Assembly (NCBI RefSeq): GCF_047229345.1
Contig: NZ_JBFTER010000013.1
Coordinates: forward strand, 1 to 64,000
Length of the DNA: 64,000 nucleotides
Direction of reading: 5' to 3'
Source: Cellulomonas_A sp047229345
GTDB taxonomy: Bacteria; Actinomycetota; Actinomycetes; Actinomycetales; Cellulomonadaceae
Shown here: piece by piece, positions 16,905-25,152 of the stretch
Layout of the letters: each line of letters starts with the position of its first letter
Position numbering within the stretch: the first letter of the stretch is position 1
Program-made: the position numbers and the translations under genes
The notes under the pieces: generated by a model
The model's database searches: none
The model's input: the letters and a program-made list of their open reading frames with translations, nothing else
What the model was told of the DNA's origin: nothing

Positions 16905-17190
16905 GCGAGACGCAGCAGGCGGCACATCGGCGGCGTCGCCCATCGGACCCTCCTCGAGCCACGCCCGGTAGCTGTCGTCGTTGCTCGGACTCGGGTGGGT
17001 CCGCACCCACGCCCGCTCGAGGTCCACCAGCCGCAGCGCCTCGACGAGGACCTCCGGCCGGCTCGTACGACCCGGCACCCGCGCCGACGTCGAGGACGGT
17101 CCGGCTCGTGCCGAGCGCGGCATGCACTCGGGCCTCGATGCGCGGGTCGGTCGTGCGCGGGACCGCGTAGCCGCAGAACCAGGGCTCGGG
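16905..17190 (-). pseudogene. Remnant of a SAM-dependent methyltransferase, frameshifted
   Basis: On the minus strand 17178-17059 encodes FCGYAVPRTTDPRIEARV followed by HAALGTSRTVLDVGAGAGSYEP, the N-terminus and motif I of a small-methyltransferase family. The frame then breaks near 17055 and a second frame reads VLVEALRLVDLERAWVRTHP and SYRAWLEEGPMGDAADVP down to about 16905. The centre and most of the C-terminus of a methyltransferase are absent and no start codon is in place. Whether the second part belongs to the same ancestral gene is unclear. Confidence 0.55.
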
Positions 17191-17253
17191 CAGGAACACG
17201 GGACACGCGGGGGTGCGACCAAGGCCGGGTACCGCACACGGCATGCTGTGCCC

Positions 17254-17733
17254 GTGCAGTGGACCGATCCGGAGATCGCGCTGGCCGCCGCCCGTGAGGG
17301 TGCAGCGGTCGCGTTGGAGTACTTCGGCCGGGTGCGCGCGCTCCCGGTCGCGAGCAAGGCGGACGGCTCGTTGGTGACCGAGGCCGACCTGACCGTCGAG
17401 TCGACGATCAAGCAGGCCCTGGCACGAGCGCGGCCCGATGACGCCTTCCTCGGCGAGGAGACAGGGAGCTCGGGGACAGGGCACCGGCGGTGGATCCTGG
17501 TGCAGGACAGCCCGTGGCACTGCCACGGCGCCCTGCTCGTCGCCGCCGGGGAGCTCGACCTCGCCGTCCAGATCGGGGGCCGACCCTGGGACTACGCCGC
17601 CCTGGCGCTCATCGTCCACGAGGCAGGCGGGCAGGTGGCGGGCTCGAGCACACCCGGCCACCCCATGAGCGGCACCGTCGCCTTCGCGTCCGGCGACCGC
17701 CTGCTCCGAGAGACGCTGACCCTCCTCCCGTGA
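17254..17733 (+). CDS. Internally deleted inositol-monophosphatase-family protein
   Basis: A 159-residue relative of IMPase/HisN phosphatases. The N-terminal third is normal (VASKADGSLVTEADLTVE, ARPDDAFLGEETGSSGTGHRRWIL), and the C-terminal third is normal (LLVAAGELDLAVQIGGRPWDYAALALIVHEAGGQVAGS). Between WIL and the C-terminal block the expected DPIDGT metal-binding loop and roughly 80-90 residues are missing; only VQDSPWHCHG remains. With that loop gone, catalysis is unlikely. Full-length members are about 260 residues. GTG at 17254 follows a CATGCT box by 6 bases; GTG at 17248 is in frame too. The neighbouring methyltransferase remnant suggests local decay. Confidence 0.65.
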   Translation: MQWTDPEIALAAAREGAAVALEYFGRVRALPVASKADGSLVTEADLTVESTIKQALARARPDDAFLGEETGSSGTGHRRWILVQDSPWHCHGALLVAAGELDLAVQIGGRPWDYAALALIVHEAGGQVAGSSTPGHPMSGTVAFASGDRLLRETLTLLP

Positions 17734-17776
17734 GGCCACACCCGTCCGCGCATGTCCCGGGACGATCGTTCGGGCA

Positions 17777-18697
17777 CTAGATCGCGTTGCTGACCGGTCT
17801 CACCGATGCGCCGGGGCTCGGGACGGGCGCACCGGCTGACGACGGACCGGACGACCCGGTCCCGGGCTCGGCCGTCCAGCTGCCCAGGAGCGGGAGCGTC
17901 TGCGCGGTGGGTGAACCCGGGGCGACGGTGTAGACGACGAGTCGTTGCTCGGGGTCGTGCGGTCCGACGACGGACTCGATGCCGAACGTCAGAGGCCCGG
18001 CCGAGGGGTGGTCGACGTGCTTGGTCACCGAGGTGCGGAACGTGACCCGCTGGTCGTCCCACCACCCGGCGACGTCCGGGTCGCCGTGGCGGAGCTCGTC
18101 GACCAGCTCGACGAGGAGGCGGTCGTGGGGGTGCCGCCCCATCTCGTAGCGCAGCGCCCCGACGGCGGGGCCCGCGAAGTCCGCCCAGTTGCTGAGGCGT
18201 GCCCGCGCCGCCGGGTCCAGGAACAGCCACCGCGCGAACGAGGTCCCCGGCTCCATGGGCGCGCCCAGCACGGCGGCCAGCAGCCTGTTGCGGGCCAGGA
18301 CCACCGACCGCCGCCCCAGCAGGAGCACCGGCACGGGGTCCAGCACGTCCATAAGCCGCAGCATCCCGGGGTCGGGGCGCTGGGCGATCGCGGCCACCTC
18401 CCACCTCGTGCGTGAGGTCGGCGCGGCCAGGTCACGCAGGTGAGCCTGCTCGACGTCGTCCAGCTGCAGCGCCCGGGACAGGGCCCGCACCACCTCGTCG
18501 GTCACGGTCTGCTGGCGGCCCTGCTCCAGCCGGCTGTAGTGGTCCGGACTCAGACCGGCGAGCACGGCGAGCTCCTCCTTGCGCAGCCCGGGCACCCGCC
18601 GCGGACCGGGGAACGCCGCGACGCCGGCCTGGGCCGGGGTGAGCCGGTCGCGTCGCGACCGGAGTAACGCCCCGAGGGCAGCACGGTCGGTGGGCAC
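17777..18697 (-). CDS. HTH regulator with MmyB-like ligand-binding domain
   Basis: A 306-residue XRE-type regulator. The HTH is at about 10-85 (LLRSRRDRLTPAQAG, RVPGLRKEELAVLAGLSPDHYSRLEQGR); the MmyB-like domain (about 110-275) contains the usual PVPVLLLGRRSVVLARNRL, ARWLFLDPAARARLSNWADFAG and VTKHVDHPSAGPLTFGIESV blocks. These regulators bind fatty-acid-like or other small ligands and mostly control an adjacent reductase. It is divergent from an SDR gene 101 bp away, its likely target. The C-terminal ~30 residues are a Gly/Ser/Pro tail. Confidence 0.87.
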   Translation of the reverse strand: MPTDRAALGALLRSRRDRLTPAQAGVAAFPGPRRVPGLRKEELAVLAGLSPDHYSRLEQGRQQTVTDEVVRALSRALQLDDVEQAHLRDLAAPTSRTRWEVAAIAQRPDPGMLRLMDVLDPVPVLLLGRRSVVLARNRLLAAVLGAPMEPGTSFARWLFLDPAARARLSNWADFAGPAVGALRYEMGRHPHDRLLVELVDELRHGDPDVAGWWDDQRVTFRTSVTKHVDHPSAGPLTFGIESVVGPHDPEQRLVVYTVAPGSPTAQTLPLLGSWTAEPGTGSSGPSSAGAPVPSPGASVRPVSNAI

Positions 18698-18798
18698 CCG
18701 TCCAGCGTACGAGTGGACGACGGCGCGGACCTGGGCGTGCCGTGCCCCGGCAGCACGCGCCCTGGTCCCCCGCCGCGACGACCGGTGAGGTGGTCCTC

Positions 18799-19593
18799 AT
18801 GACCACCTCACCGACCTCCTCCGCACCCACCCCGGTTCCCGACCAGCAGCCCCGCACCGTCCTCGTCACCGGCTCCACCAGCGGCATCGGCGCGGCGACC
18901 GCGCGCACCCTGGCCGGGCACGGCTGGCGCGTCGTCGTCACCGGCCGCGACGTCGACCGCGGTGCCGCGGTCGTGGCCGACATCGAGGGCGTCGGTGGGC
19001 GAGCCGTGTTCGTCACCTCCGACCTCGCCGGCCCGCCGGAGGAGCTGCGCGACTTCGCTCGTGCCGCGACCCGGGCTGCGGGCGGACGCCTGGACGCGGT
19101 GGTCCACAACGCCGCGCTGTGCCCGGCCGTGGACACCCTCGCACTCACCGACGTCGACCTCGAGGCGACGTTGGCGGTGAACGTCCGCGCGCCGCACGTC
19201 CTGACCGCGGCGCTGGCCCCTGCCATGACCGAGCGCGGCCACGGCGCGATCGTGGTCATCGGTTCCTGGATGGCCCACGTGGGGCACCCCTTCGTCGGTC
19301 TCTACTCCGCGACCAAGGCCGCGGAGATCCAGCTCGCCCGTAGCTGGGCTGCGGAGTTCGGTCCCCGCGGTGTCCGGGTCAACACCGTCTCCCCCGGCGC
19401 CACCCGGACCCCCATCAACGCGTCCGACGGCGACGTCATCGCGCGCATGACGTCCGGGATCCCCGCCGGACGCCCCGGCGCTCCCGCCGAGATCGCCGAG
19501 GCCGTGGCGTGGCTGCTCTCGGACGCGGCCCGCTACGTCCACGGCGCCGAGCTCGCGGTCGACGGCGGCATCACCGCCACCCGCCCCTCGTAG
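18799..19593 (+). CDS. SDR-family oxidoreductase
   Basis: A 264-residue short-chain dehydrogenase. The NAD(P) motif is TGSTSGIG at about residue 27, the active site has GSWMAHVGHPFVGLYSATKAA (Ser, Tyr-x3-Lys), and the C-terminal part has VRVNTVSPGATRTPI and the closing YVHGAELAVDGG. Substrate unknown. The ATG at 18799 is the start nearest the divergent MmyB regulator, which likely controls it. Confidence 0.9.
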   Translation: MTTSPTSSAPTPVPDQQPRTVLVTGSTSGIGAATARTLAGHGWRVVVTGRDVDRGAAVVADIEGVGGRAVFVTSDLAGPPEELRDFARAATRAAGGRLDAVVHNAALCPAVDTLALTDVDLEATLAVNVRAPHVLTAALAPAMTERGHGAIVVIGSWMAHVGHPFVGLYSATKAAEIQLARSWAAEFGPRGVRVNTVSPGATRTPINASDGDVIARMTSGIPAGRPGAPAEIAEAVAWLLSDAARYVHGAELAVDGGITATRPS

Positions 19594-19681
19594 GTCTGCT
19601 GCGCGGGCTCAGTGCTGCGTGTCGTGCGGGGGGGACGACGCGACAGCGGCCGGCGCTCGAGGGGAGCGGGGCCGTTCCCCT

Positions 19682-19906
19682 TCACCCCGCGTGTGCCGCG
19701 ACCCGGATCGCGACGACCTCGCACGTCACGGGCGAGGACTCGCCGCATCCGTCTCCGATCCACACCTCGACCAGGTCGCCGGCTGCGAGGTCGGAGCGCG
19801 TGAGCGTGCGGTCGTCCCTGCCGGCCACGACCGTGCCGTCCTCGGCTGACCCGCCACCGAAGGCCCGGGCGGAGGCCCGTGATCCGTGCGCGTCCTTGTC
19901 TCTCAC
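19682..19906 (-). CDS. Short protein resembling the C-terminus of a lipoprotein; possibly a fragment
   Basis: A 74-residue frame whose second half (DDRTLTRSDLAAGDLVEVWIGDGCGESSPVTCEVVAIRV) looks like a real secreted beta-rich domain with two cysteines. The N-terminal half lacks a signal peptide and looks non-homologous, so it may be the tail of a truncated gene. It borders the left edge of the repeat-punctuated island. Whether it is expressed cannot be told. Confidence 0.4.
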   Translation of the reverse strand: MRDKDAHGSRASARAFGGGSAEDGTVVAGRDDRTLTRSDLAAGDLVEVWIGDGCGESSPVTCEVVAIRVAAHAG

Positions 19907-20034
19907 GGCTGGCTCCCTCCGACTGGCTCTGCGCCTCGCGTCGCGGGGTCTCTACCCGCTTGTGTCGCGACCGACCCTGTCCCTTCAGGACAACGACGGA
20001 TCGCTCTCAGCCGGGCCTGCTGCAGCTCGACCCG

Positions 20035-20081
20035 GGTCGGACACCTGGCGGTGTCCGGTATTCGTCACCGTCACTATTCGC
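20035..20081 (+). repeat. Structured 47-bp repeat, copy 1
   Basis: The core begins GGTCGGACACC-TGGC-GGTGTCC (a 7-bp stem with TGGC loop), continues CGGT-ATTCGTC-ACCG (second stem) and ends in TATTCGC. It lies 7 bp beyond the stop of the thioesterase gene. Upstream (about 19980-20034) are bits matching the 3' end of the small acidic genes found at 28.3-28.7 kb (GGACAACG, then AGCTCGACC). Confidence 0.85.
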
Positions 20082-20088
20082 AGAGCAG

Positions 20089-20904
20089 CTACGGGAGCAA
20101 CGACCCGCCCGCGCGGACGGCGGGAGTCTCCGCTCGACGTCGGACCGTCAGGGCCTGGGTGGCGACTGCGACCGGCCCGAGGGTGGTGTCGTGCACGGTG
20201 GTGTGCGTCAGGCCGAGCCCGGTCGGTCCGAACGTGACCGTGGTGTCGAGCCCGATCCAGTCGCCGCGGGGCGTCGCGACGAGGTGGGCGGTCAGGTCGA
20301 CGTTCGGGAACACGAGCTGGTCGGTTGGTGTCCGGGGTGTCAGTCCGTTGGCGATGTCGATGACGCCGAGCATGCGGGCGGTGGCGCTGACGGACTCGTC
20401 CCGGACGAGCGGCATGGTGGGCCGGACCCAGGACACAGCGCGGCCGGGCTCGTGCTGGTGGCGGCGCACCTCGACGGAGCGGACGAAGCCGCCGGGCCAG
20501 ATGTCGGCGGGGTCCCAGACCGGGATCTCGTTCGGGTCGGGGATGGTCGGGAGCGCTCCACCGGCGTGGGCGGCGGTGTCGTAGCCGCGCAGCAGCCAGG
20601 CGCGCAGCACGACGGCGGGTCGGCCGGCGTGGCTCAGGGTGGCGTGGACGAGTTCGATGGTGCGGCCGGGGCGGAGCACCTCGACGTCGATGCGGACGGG
20701 CTCCAGCGGCAGGGTGCCGAGGATGTCGTAGGACGCGCGTGCGAGCTGCAGCGGGTCCGGGGTTCGTGTCGCGTGGTCGGTCTCGACGGCGTGGGCGAGC
20801 AGCCCGAGCGCGGGGGCGATGTGCTGCTCACGCGGGTTCCACCCGCCGCTGACGTGCTCGGTCGGGCGGAACGTGGCCGCGTCGAGCCGCTCGAAGTACG
20901 CCAC
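20089..20904 (-). CDS. Acyl-CoA thioesterase-like protein (TesB-type double hotdog)
   Basis: A 271-residue protein of the thioesterase-like superfamily. N-terminal hotdog: AYFERLDAATFRPTEHVSGGWNPREQHIAPALGLLAHAVE; C-terminal hotdog: DWIGLDTTVTFGPTGLGLTHTTVHDTTLGPVAVATQALTVR, the usual D-x-T end of this family. It probably hydrolyses a CoA thioester. The GTG at 20904 follows the RraA stop by 4 bases, so it is the last gene of the LysE-RraA-thioesterase operon. No longer start is in place. Confidence 0.75.
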   Translation of the reverse strand: MAYFERLDAATFRPTEHVSGGWNPREQHIAPALGLLAHAVETDHATRTPDPLQLARASYDILGTLPLEPVRIDVEVLRPGRTIELVHATLSHAGRPAVVLRAWLLRGYDTAAHAGGALPTIPDPNEIPVWDPADIWPGGFVRSVEVRRHQHEPGRAVSWVRPTMPLVRDESVSATARMLGVIDIANGLTPRTPTDQLVFPNVDLTAHLVATPRGDWIGLDTTVTFGPTGLGLTHTTVHDTTLGPVAVATQALTVRRRAETPAVRAGGSLLP

Positions 20905-20908
20905 CGGG

Positions 20909-21613
20909 TCATTCCTCGACCGCGGCGTCGAGCGAGCGCAGGTGCTGGCGGAAGGTGACCCCGTCCCGATCCCGGGCGACCAGGTAGTCGGCAAAGCGGG
21001 TTTGCTCCCGCAGCGACGTGCCGAGCTGCATGCGGGCGGCCTGGCGGAGCTCCGTGTCGCGGATGCGGGTCGCGACCGCGGCGACCTCGCTCGCACGGTC
21101 AGCCGGGAGGAAGAGCACGCCGTCGTCGTCGGCGAGCACGACGTCCTCGCGGGTGACCGTGTGGGTCCCGCACGCGGCCCGGGTGAGCGCGTCGACCGGT
21201 TGGGGGTCGAGGCGTTCGGGTCCGTTGGGGTAGGCGCCCAGGCTGAGGACCGGGACGTTGATCGCGCGCAGCTGCGGGGTGTCGCGGTGCAGTCCCCAGA
21301 TCACGATCCCGGCCAGGCCGGCGTGTGCGACCTCGAGGGCGACCAGGTCGCCCACGCACGCCTCGTCGGTGCGTCCGCCGTTGTCCACGACCAGGACGTC
21401 GCCGGGCGCCGAGTGCTCGAGGGCTTCGAGGAACACGTCGACGCTGCCGCCGTGCCGGGCTGGCAACGCGGGGCCGGCGACGTGGGTGCCGGGCCACAGC
21501 GGGCGGACCGCCGCGGGAGCGCACCGCACCGGCACCCCGACCCGCAGGCAGGCGTCCGCGACGTGCGGGGTGGTCAGGTCCGAGAACGTGGCCTGCAGAG
21601 CCAGAGCGTCCAT
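20909..21613 (-). CDS. RraA-family protein (aldolase/decarboxylase-like fold)
   Basis: A 234-residue RraA/HMG-aldolase-like protein. Family features: TPHVADACLRVGV at 15-27, GPALPARHGGSVDVFLEALE, the GDVLVVDNGGRTDEACVGDLVALEVAHAGLAGIVIWGLHRDT block containing the metal/substrate site (GxxxxxA...G..RD), and DVVLADDDGVLFLP. Many such proteins are 4-hydroxy-4-methyl-2-oxoglutarate aldolases or oxaloacetate decarboxylases rather than RNase E regulators. It sits between a LysE exporter and a thioesterase. Confidence 0.8.
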   Translation of the reverse strand: MDALALQATFSDLTTPHVADACLRVGVPVRCAPAAVRPLWPGTHVAGPALPARHGGSVDVFLEALEHSAPGDVLVVDNGGRTDEACVGDLVALEVAHAGLAGIVIWGLHRDTPQLRAINVPVLSLGAYPNGPERLDPQPVDALTRAACGTHTVTREDVVLADDDGVLFLPADRASEVAAVATRIRDTELRQAARMQLGTSLREQTRFADYLVARDRDGVTFRQHLRSLDAAVEE

Positions 21614-21660
21614 CGCGGTCTCCTCGAGATCTCGGGTCGGGTGGCCGGGGTGCTGGTCGG

Positions 21661-22281
21661 TCAGTGGAGGAGCTGCTCGACGACGAGCCAGGTGCCGAGC
21701 GCGGCCATCACGACCGCGGACACCCGCGAGACGATCTTCGCGGCCGACGGGCGCGCGGACAGCACCCGCCGCGCGGTCACCGCCACTGCGAGGTAGACCA
21801 CGGCGCAGGTGGCGACGTGGACCGAGCCGAGGGCCACGATCTGCGCCCACACCGGCCACGGCGCCGCGCGGGACGTGAACTGCGGGAGCAGCGCGAGGAA
21901 CAGCAGGAACACCTTCGGGTTCAGGCCGCTGACCCCGAGCCCCTTCCACAGCCACCGCGCCCGCGACACCCCGGCGACCGCCTCCGCGCTCTCGTGCGGT
22001 GTGGCCGGTCGGGTGAACGTCATGAACCCCAGCCACACCAGGTACACGCCGCCCGCGATGGTGAGCGCCCCGAGCAGCCCTGGCGCGCCGGCGACCAGCG
22101 CGCCCACGCCGGCGGCGACCAGCAGCGTCGCGATCAGGTGCCCCGCGAGCATCCCGGTCACCGCGGGGACGATGACCCGGCCCCGGATGCCGGCACTGAT
22201 CGCGTAGGCCCAGTCCGCACCCGGGGTGAGCACGAACAGCACCGAGATCGCCCAGAACCCCAGCACATCCGCGCCGTCCAT
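21661..22281 (-). CDS. LysE/RhtB-family amino-acid exporter
   Basis: A 206-residue inner-membrane exporter with about six helices. The family signature is clear: SVLFVLTPGADWAYAISAGIRGR near residues 12-34, LIATLLVAAGVGALVAGAPGLL, GGVYLVWLGFMTFTRP, and GLGVSGLNPKVFLLFLALLPQF. First gene of the LysE-RraA-thioesterase operon; divergent from an Lrp/AsnC regulator, the classic pairing for amino-acid export. The ATG at 22281 begins the first helix. Confidence 0.9.
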   Translation of the reverse strand: MDGADVLGFWAISVLFVLTPGADWAYAISAGIRGRVIVPAVTGMLAGHLIATLLVAAGVGALVAGAPGLLGALTIAGGVYLVWLGFMTFTRPATPHESAEAVAGVSRARWLWKGLGVSGLNPKVFLLFLALLPQFTSRAAPWPVWAQIVALGSVHVATCAVVYLAVAVTARRVLSARPSAAKIVSRVSAVVMAALGTWLVVEQLLH

Positions 22282-22403
22282 CCGCTCCCCACCCCCGCTC
22301 CACACCCCTGTCCGGGGATAGCAGGGGAAGGCTATGCAGGAACGCACGCAAGGTGGTCCCAAGATCTCCCCACATCGCCACCGGTCGTGGAAGGATATGG
22401 CGC

Positions 22404-22856
22404 ATGGATGCGATCGACCGCGCGATCCTTGCTGAGCTGCAGCGCGACGGGCGCCAGACGCTGACGGAACTCGCCGAGCGGGTCCAGCTCAGCGTCTCCC
22501 CGTGCCACCGCCGGCTGCGCACGCTGGAACGCGCCGGCGTCATCACCGGCTACCACGCCCGCCTCGACCCCAGCGCTGTCGGCCTCACCTTCGAGGCCCT
22601 GGTCTTCGTCACCATGCAGGAGGCGACCGTCACCAGCATCGGCGCCTTCGAGACCGCCGTCGCCGATCTCCCCAACGTCCTGCAGGCCCAGCGCCTGTTC
22701 GGCGACCCCGACTACCTCCTGCGCGTCGTCGCCCGCGACCTGGCCGACTACCAGCGCCTCTACGACGGCCACCTCGCCGCCCTACCCGGCGTCCAACGAC
22801 TTAACTCCACCCTTGTCATGCGCTCCGTCGTCGAGGACCGCGCACTCCCGCTCTAG
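22404..22856 (+). CDS. Lrp/AsnC-family transcriptional regulator
   Basis: A 150-residue feast/famine regulator with an N-terminal HTH (MDAIDRAILAELQRDGRQTLTELAERVQLSVSPCHRRLRTLERAGVITGY) and a C-terminal RAM ligand-binding domain (VFVTMQEATVTSIGAFETAV ... VLQAQRLFGDPDYLLRVVARDLADYQRL). It is divergent from the LysE exporter and likely activates it in response to an amino acid. GGAAGG lies upstream. Confidence 0.92.
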   Translation: MDAIDRAILAELQRDGRQTLTELAERVQLSVSPCHRRLRTLERAGVITGYHARLDPSAVGLTFEALVFVTMQEATVTSIGAFETAVADLPNVLQAQRLFGDPDYLLRVVARDLADYQRLYDGHLAALPGVQRLNSTLVMRSVVEDRALPL

Positions 22857-22953
22857 CCGCGCGCCAGATCCGCGAGCAGCAGCCGGCCCTTGCTCCAGGA
22901 CGCTCCGTCAGGTCAACCGCTCGGGCAGCTGCACCTCACCGGGGTCCAGGTCC

Positions 22954-23000
22954 GGTCGGACACCTGGCGGTGTCCGGTATTGCTGACCGTCGGTATTCCT
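22954..23000 (+). repeat. Structured 47-bp repeat, copy 2
   Basis: Same stem GGACACC-TGGC-GGTGTCC, second stem CGGT-ATTGCTG-ACCG and end TATTCC. Similarity extends about 45 bp upstream (GTCAGGTCAACCG ... CTGCACCTCACC) to match the 3' end of the small acidic gene at 28467-28730, but its stop codon position reads CAG. It lies between the stop codons of the AsnC gene and the convergent aldo/keto reductase. Confidence 0.85.
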
Positions 23001-23029
23001 GGCCCCGGTCGCGCGTCGGCACAGTCGTG

Positions 23030-24014
23030 TCAGCGGTCGATCCACTTCTGCATGTGCTCGGGGTAGCGGTCGCCCTGGACGTCGATCTGGCCGGAGGCGG
23101 TGGTGAGCTCGGCGAGGTCCTCGGCCGTGAGGGTGACGTCGACGGCGGCGGTGTTCTCGTGCAGGCGGTGGGCCTTGGTGGTGCCGGGGATCGGCACGAT
23201 GGAGGGGTGCTGGGCGAGCAGCCAGGCGAGGGCGACCTGCGCGGGGGTGGCGCCGGCGCGGTGGGCGATCGCGGTGACGAGGTCGACGAGGGCCTGGTTG
23301 GCGGCGCGGGCGTCTTCGGTGAACCGGGGCGGGCTGCTGCGCAGGTCGGTGTCGGCGAACCTCGTCGTGGTGGTGATGGCGCCGGTGAGGAAGCCCTTGC
23401 CGAGGGGGCTGAACGGGACGAACCCGATGCCGAGCTCGATCAGGGTGGGCAGGATCTGCGCCTCGGGCTCGCGCCAGAACAGGGAGTACTCGCTCTGCAG
23501 CGCGGCCACGGGCTGGACGGCGTGGGCCCGGCGGATGGTCCCGGCGCCGGCCTCGGACAGCCCGAAGTGCGACCTTCCCGGCGTCGATGAGCTCCTTGAC
23601 GGTCCCGGCGACGTCCTCGATGGGCACGTTCGGGTCGACGCGGTGCTGGTAGAGCAGGTCGATCGACTCCACGTCGAGGCGGCGCAGGGAGTCCTCGACG
23701 GTGGCGCGGATGTGCTCGGGGCGGCTGTCGAGCCCGGTGCTGGTGGTGCCGTCGAAGGAGAACCCGAACTTGGTGGCGATGACGACCTGGTCGCGCACCG
23801 GGGCCAGGGCCTGCCCGACGAGCTCCTCGTTGGTGAAGGGGCCGTAGACCTGGGCGGTGTCGAAGAACGTGACGCCGGCGTCGACGGCGGTGCGGATGAG
23901 CGCGATGCCGTCGGAGTGGTCGGCCGCGGGACCGTAGCCGTGGCTCAGGCCCATGCAGCCGAGGCCGAGGGCGGAGACCTCCAGGCCGCTGGTGCCGAGG
24001 GTGCGCGTGATCAT
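23030..24014 (-). pseudogene. Aldo/keto reductase, frameshifted
   Basis: An AKR of the Tas/YakC type. The N-terminal frame from the ATG at 24014 reads TRTLGTSGLEVSALGLGCMG, FFDTAQVYGPFTNEELVG (Asp/Tyr), ATKFGF (Lys) and LLYQHRVDP (His), reaching KELIDAGKV. Near 23570 the frame is lost (total length is 985 bp, one over a multiple of three) and the C-terminal half continues in another frame: QSEYSLFWREPEAQILP, FSPLGKGFLTG, ALAWLLAQHPSIVPIPGT. Either a real inactivating indel or a base-call error. Downstream of a second AKR in the same direction. Confidence 0.8.
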
Positions 24015-24115
24015 CGTCGTTCTCCTTCGTCCGGGGTGCGGGTCAGAGCTCGTGCCCAGGGCAGGTGCACCGCGGTGCTCGTGCACCTGCCCCGGGCGCG
24101 GTTTGCGGGAGGGGG

Positions 24116-24973
24116 TCAGCGGTCGCGGCGGCTGTTGAGCCAGCTGACCATCGCGGGGTCGCGGTGGTCGAAGGCGACGCTGACGCCGGTGTCCAGGGTG
24201 GCGATGCGGGTCATCTGGTCGTCGGTGAGCTCGAAGTCGAACACGTCGATGTTCTCGGCCATCCGCTCCGGGCGCGACGACTTCGGGATCACGACGACGC
24301 CGCGCTGGATGAGCCAGCGCAGGGTCACCTGGGCGACGGACTTGCCATGGGCCTGCCCGATCTCGGTGAGCACCGGGTTGGTGAGGATGTCGTTCTTGCC
24401 CTCGGCGAGCGGGCCCCAGGACTCGATCTGCACGCCGCGCTCGGCCATGACCTGCTGGTCGGTGGCGCGCTGGTGGAACGGGTGGGTCTCGATCTGGTTG
24501 ACCGCCGGGACGACCTCGTTGTGGTCGACGAGGTCCACCAACCGGTCGGGGTGGAAGTTGGAGACGCCGATGGCGCGCACCGCGCCCTGCCGGTTGAGGT
24601 CCTGCATGGCGCGCCAGGAGGAGTAGTAGTCCCCGAGCGGCTGGTGGATCAGGTACAGGTCGAGCCGGTCCAGGCCGAGCTTGGTCAGGGACGCCTCGAA
24701 GGCGCGCTTCGTACCGTCCTCGCCGCCGTCGTGGATCCACAGCTTCGTGGTCACGAACAGCTCGTCCCGGGCGATGCCGCTGGCGGCGATCGCGCGGCCG
24801 ACCGCCTCCTCGTTGCCGTAGGCGGCGGCGGTGTCGATGTGCCGGTACCCGGCGGCCAGGGCGTCGGTGACGACGCGCTCGGTCTCCTCGGCGGGGACCT
24901 GGAAGACCCCGAAGCCGAGGATCGGCATCTGGACGCCGTTGTTCAGGGTGACCGTGGGGATCTGGCTGGACAT
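24116..24973 (-). CDS. Aldo/keto reductase (2,5-diketogluconate reductase type)
   Basis: A 285-residue NADPH-dependent AKR. The tetrad is intact: Asp47 and Tyr52 (YRHIDTAAAYGNE), Lys77 (VTTKLW), His110 (LYLIHQP). GVSNFHPDRL and VVVIPKSSRPERMAENIDVFDFEL provide the cofactor pocket. The ATG at 24973 begins at SSQIPTVTLNNGVQMPILGFG, the normal N-terminus. It is divergent from an MmyB-type regulator 179 bp away, which probably regulates it and the downstream (broken) AKR. Confidence 0.92.
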   Translation of the reverse strand: MSSQIPTVTLNNGVQMPILGFGVFQVPAEETERVVTDALAAGYRHIDTAAAYGNEEAVGRAIAASGIARDELFVTTKLWIHDGGEDGTKRAFEASLTKLGLDRLDLYLIHQPLGDYYSSWRAMQDLNRQGAVRAIGVSNFHPDRLVDLVDHNEVVPAVNQIETHPFHQRATDQQVMAERGVQIESWGPLAEGKNDILTNPVLTEIGQAHGKSVAQVTLRWLIQRGVVVIPKSSRPERMAENIDVFDFELTDDQMTRIATLDTGVSVAFDHRDPAMVSWLNSRRDR

Positions 24974-25098
24974 GGTGAAGCCCTTCGTCGTGTCGGTGCT
25001 CGCCCGTGGCGGGCGGGTGTGGGAGCCGCGGCGTGCCGCACGGACTCTCACCTGACCACCACACCACCGGGACCGCGCGGCAGGAACGCACTGACGAG

Positions 25099-25145
25099 AG
25101 GTGTACTGGCAGGTCGTGGCTAGCCGGCCGGAGCCGACCTACCGT
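25099..25145 (+). promoter_or_regulatory. Conserved box plus -10 of an MmyB regulator gene
   Basis: AGGTGTACTGGCAG (25099-25112) and TACCGT (25140-25145) are separated by 27 bases. The same two elements with the same 27-base spacing precede the paralogous regulator at 31314. TACCGT lies 7 bases before the ATG, suggesting a leaderless transcript. Confidence 0.5.
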
Positions 25146-25152
25146 CGAGGGC

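Noticed and set aside
14467..17739. A 1090-codon minus-strand open frame
   Set aside because: Antisense of the GH16 and lipoprotein genes; Arg/Gly/Ala-rich composition typical of high-GC shadow frames, apart from the short methyltransferase remnant.
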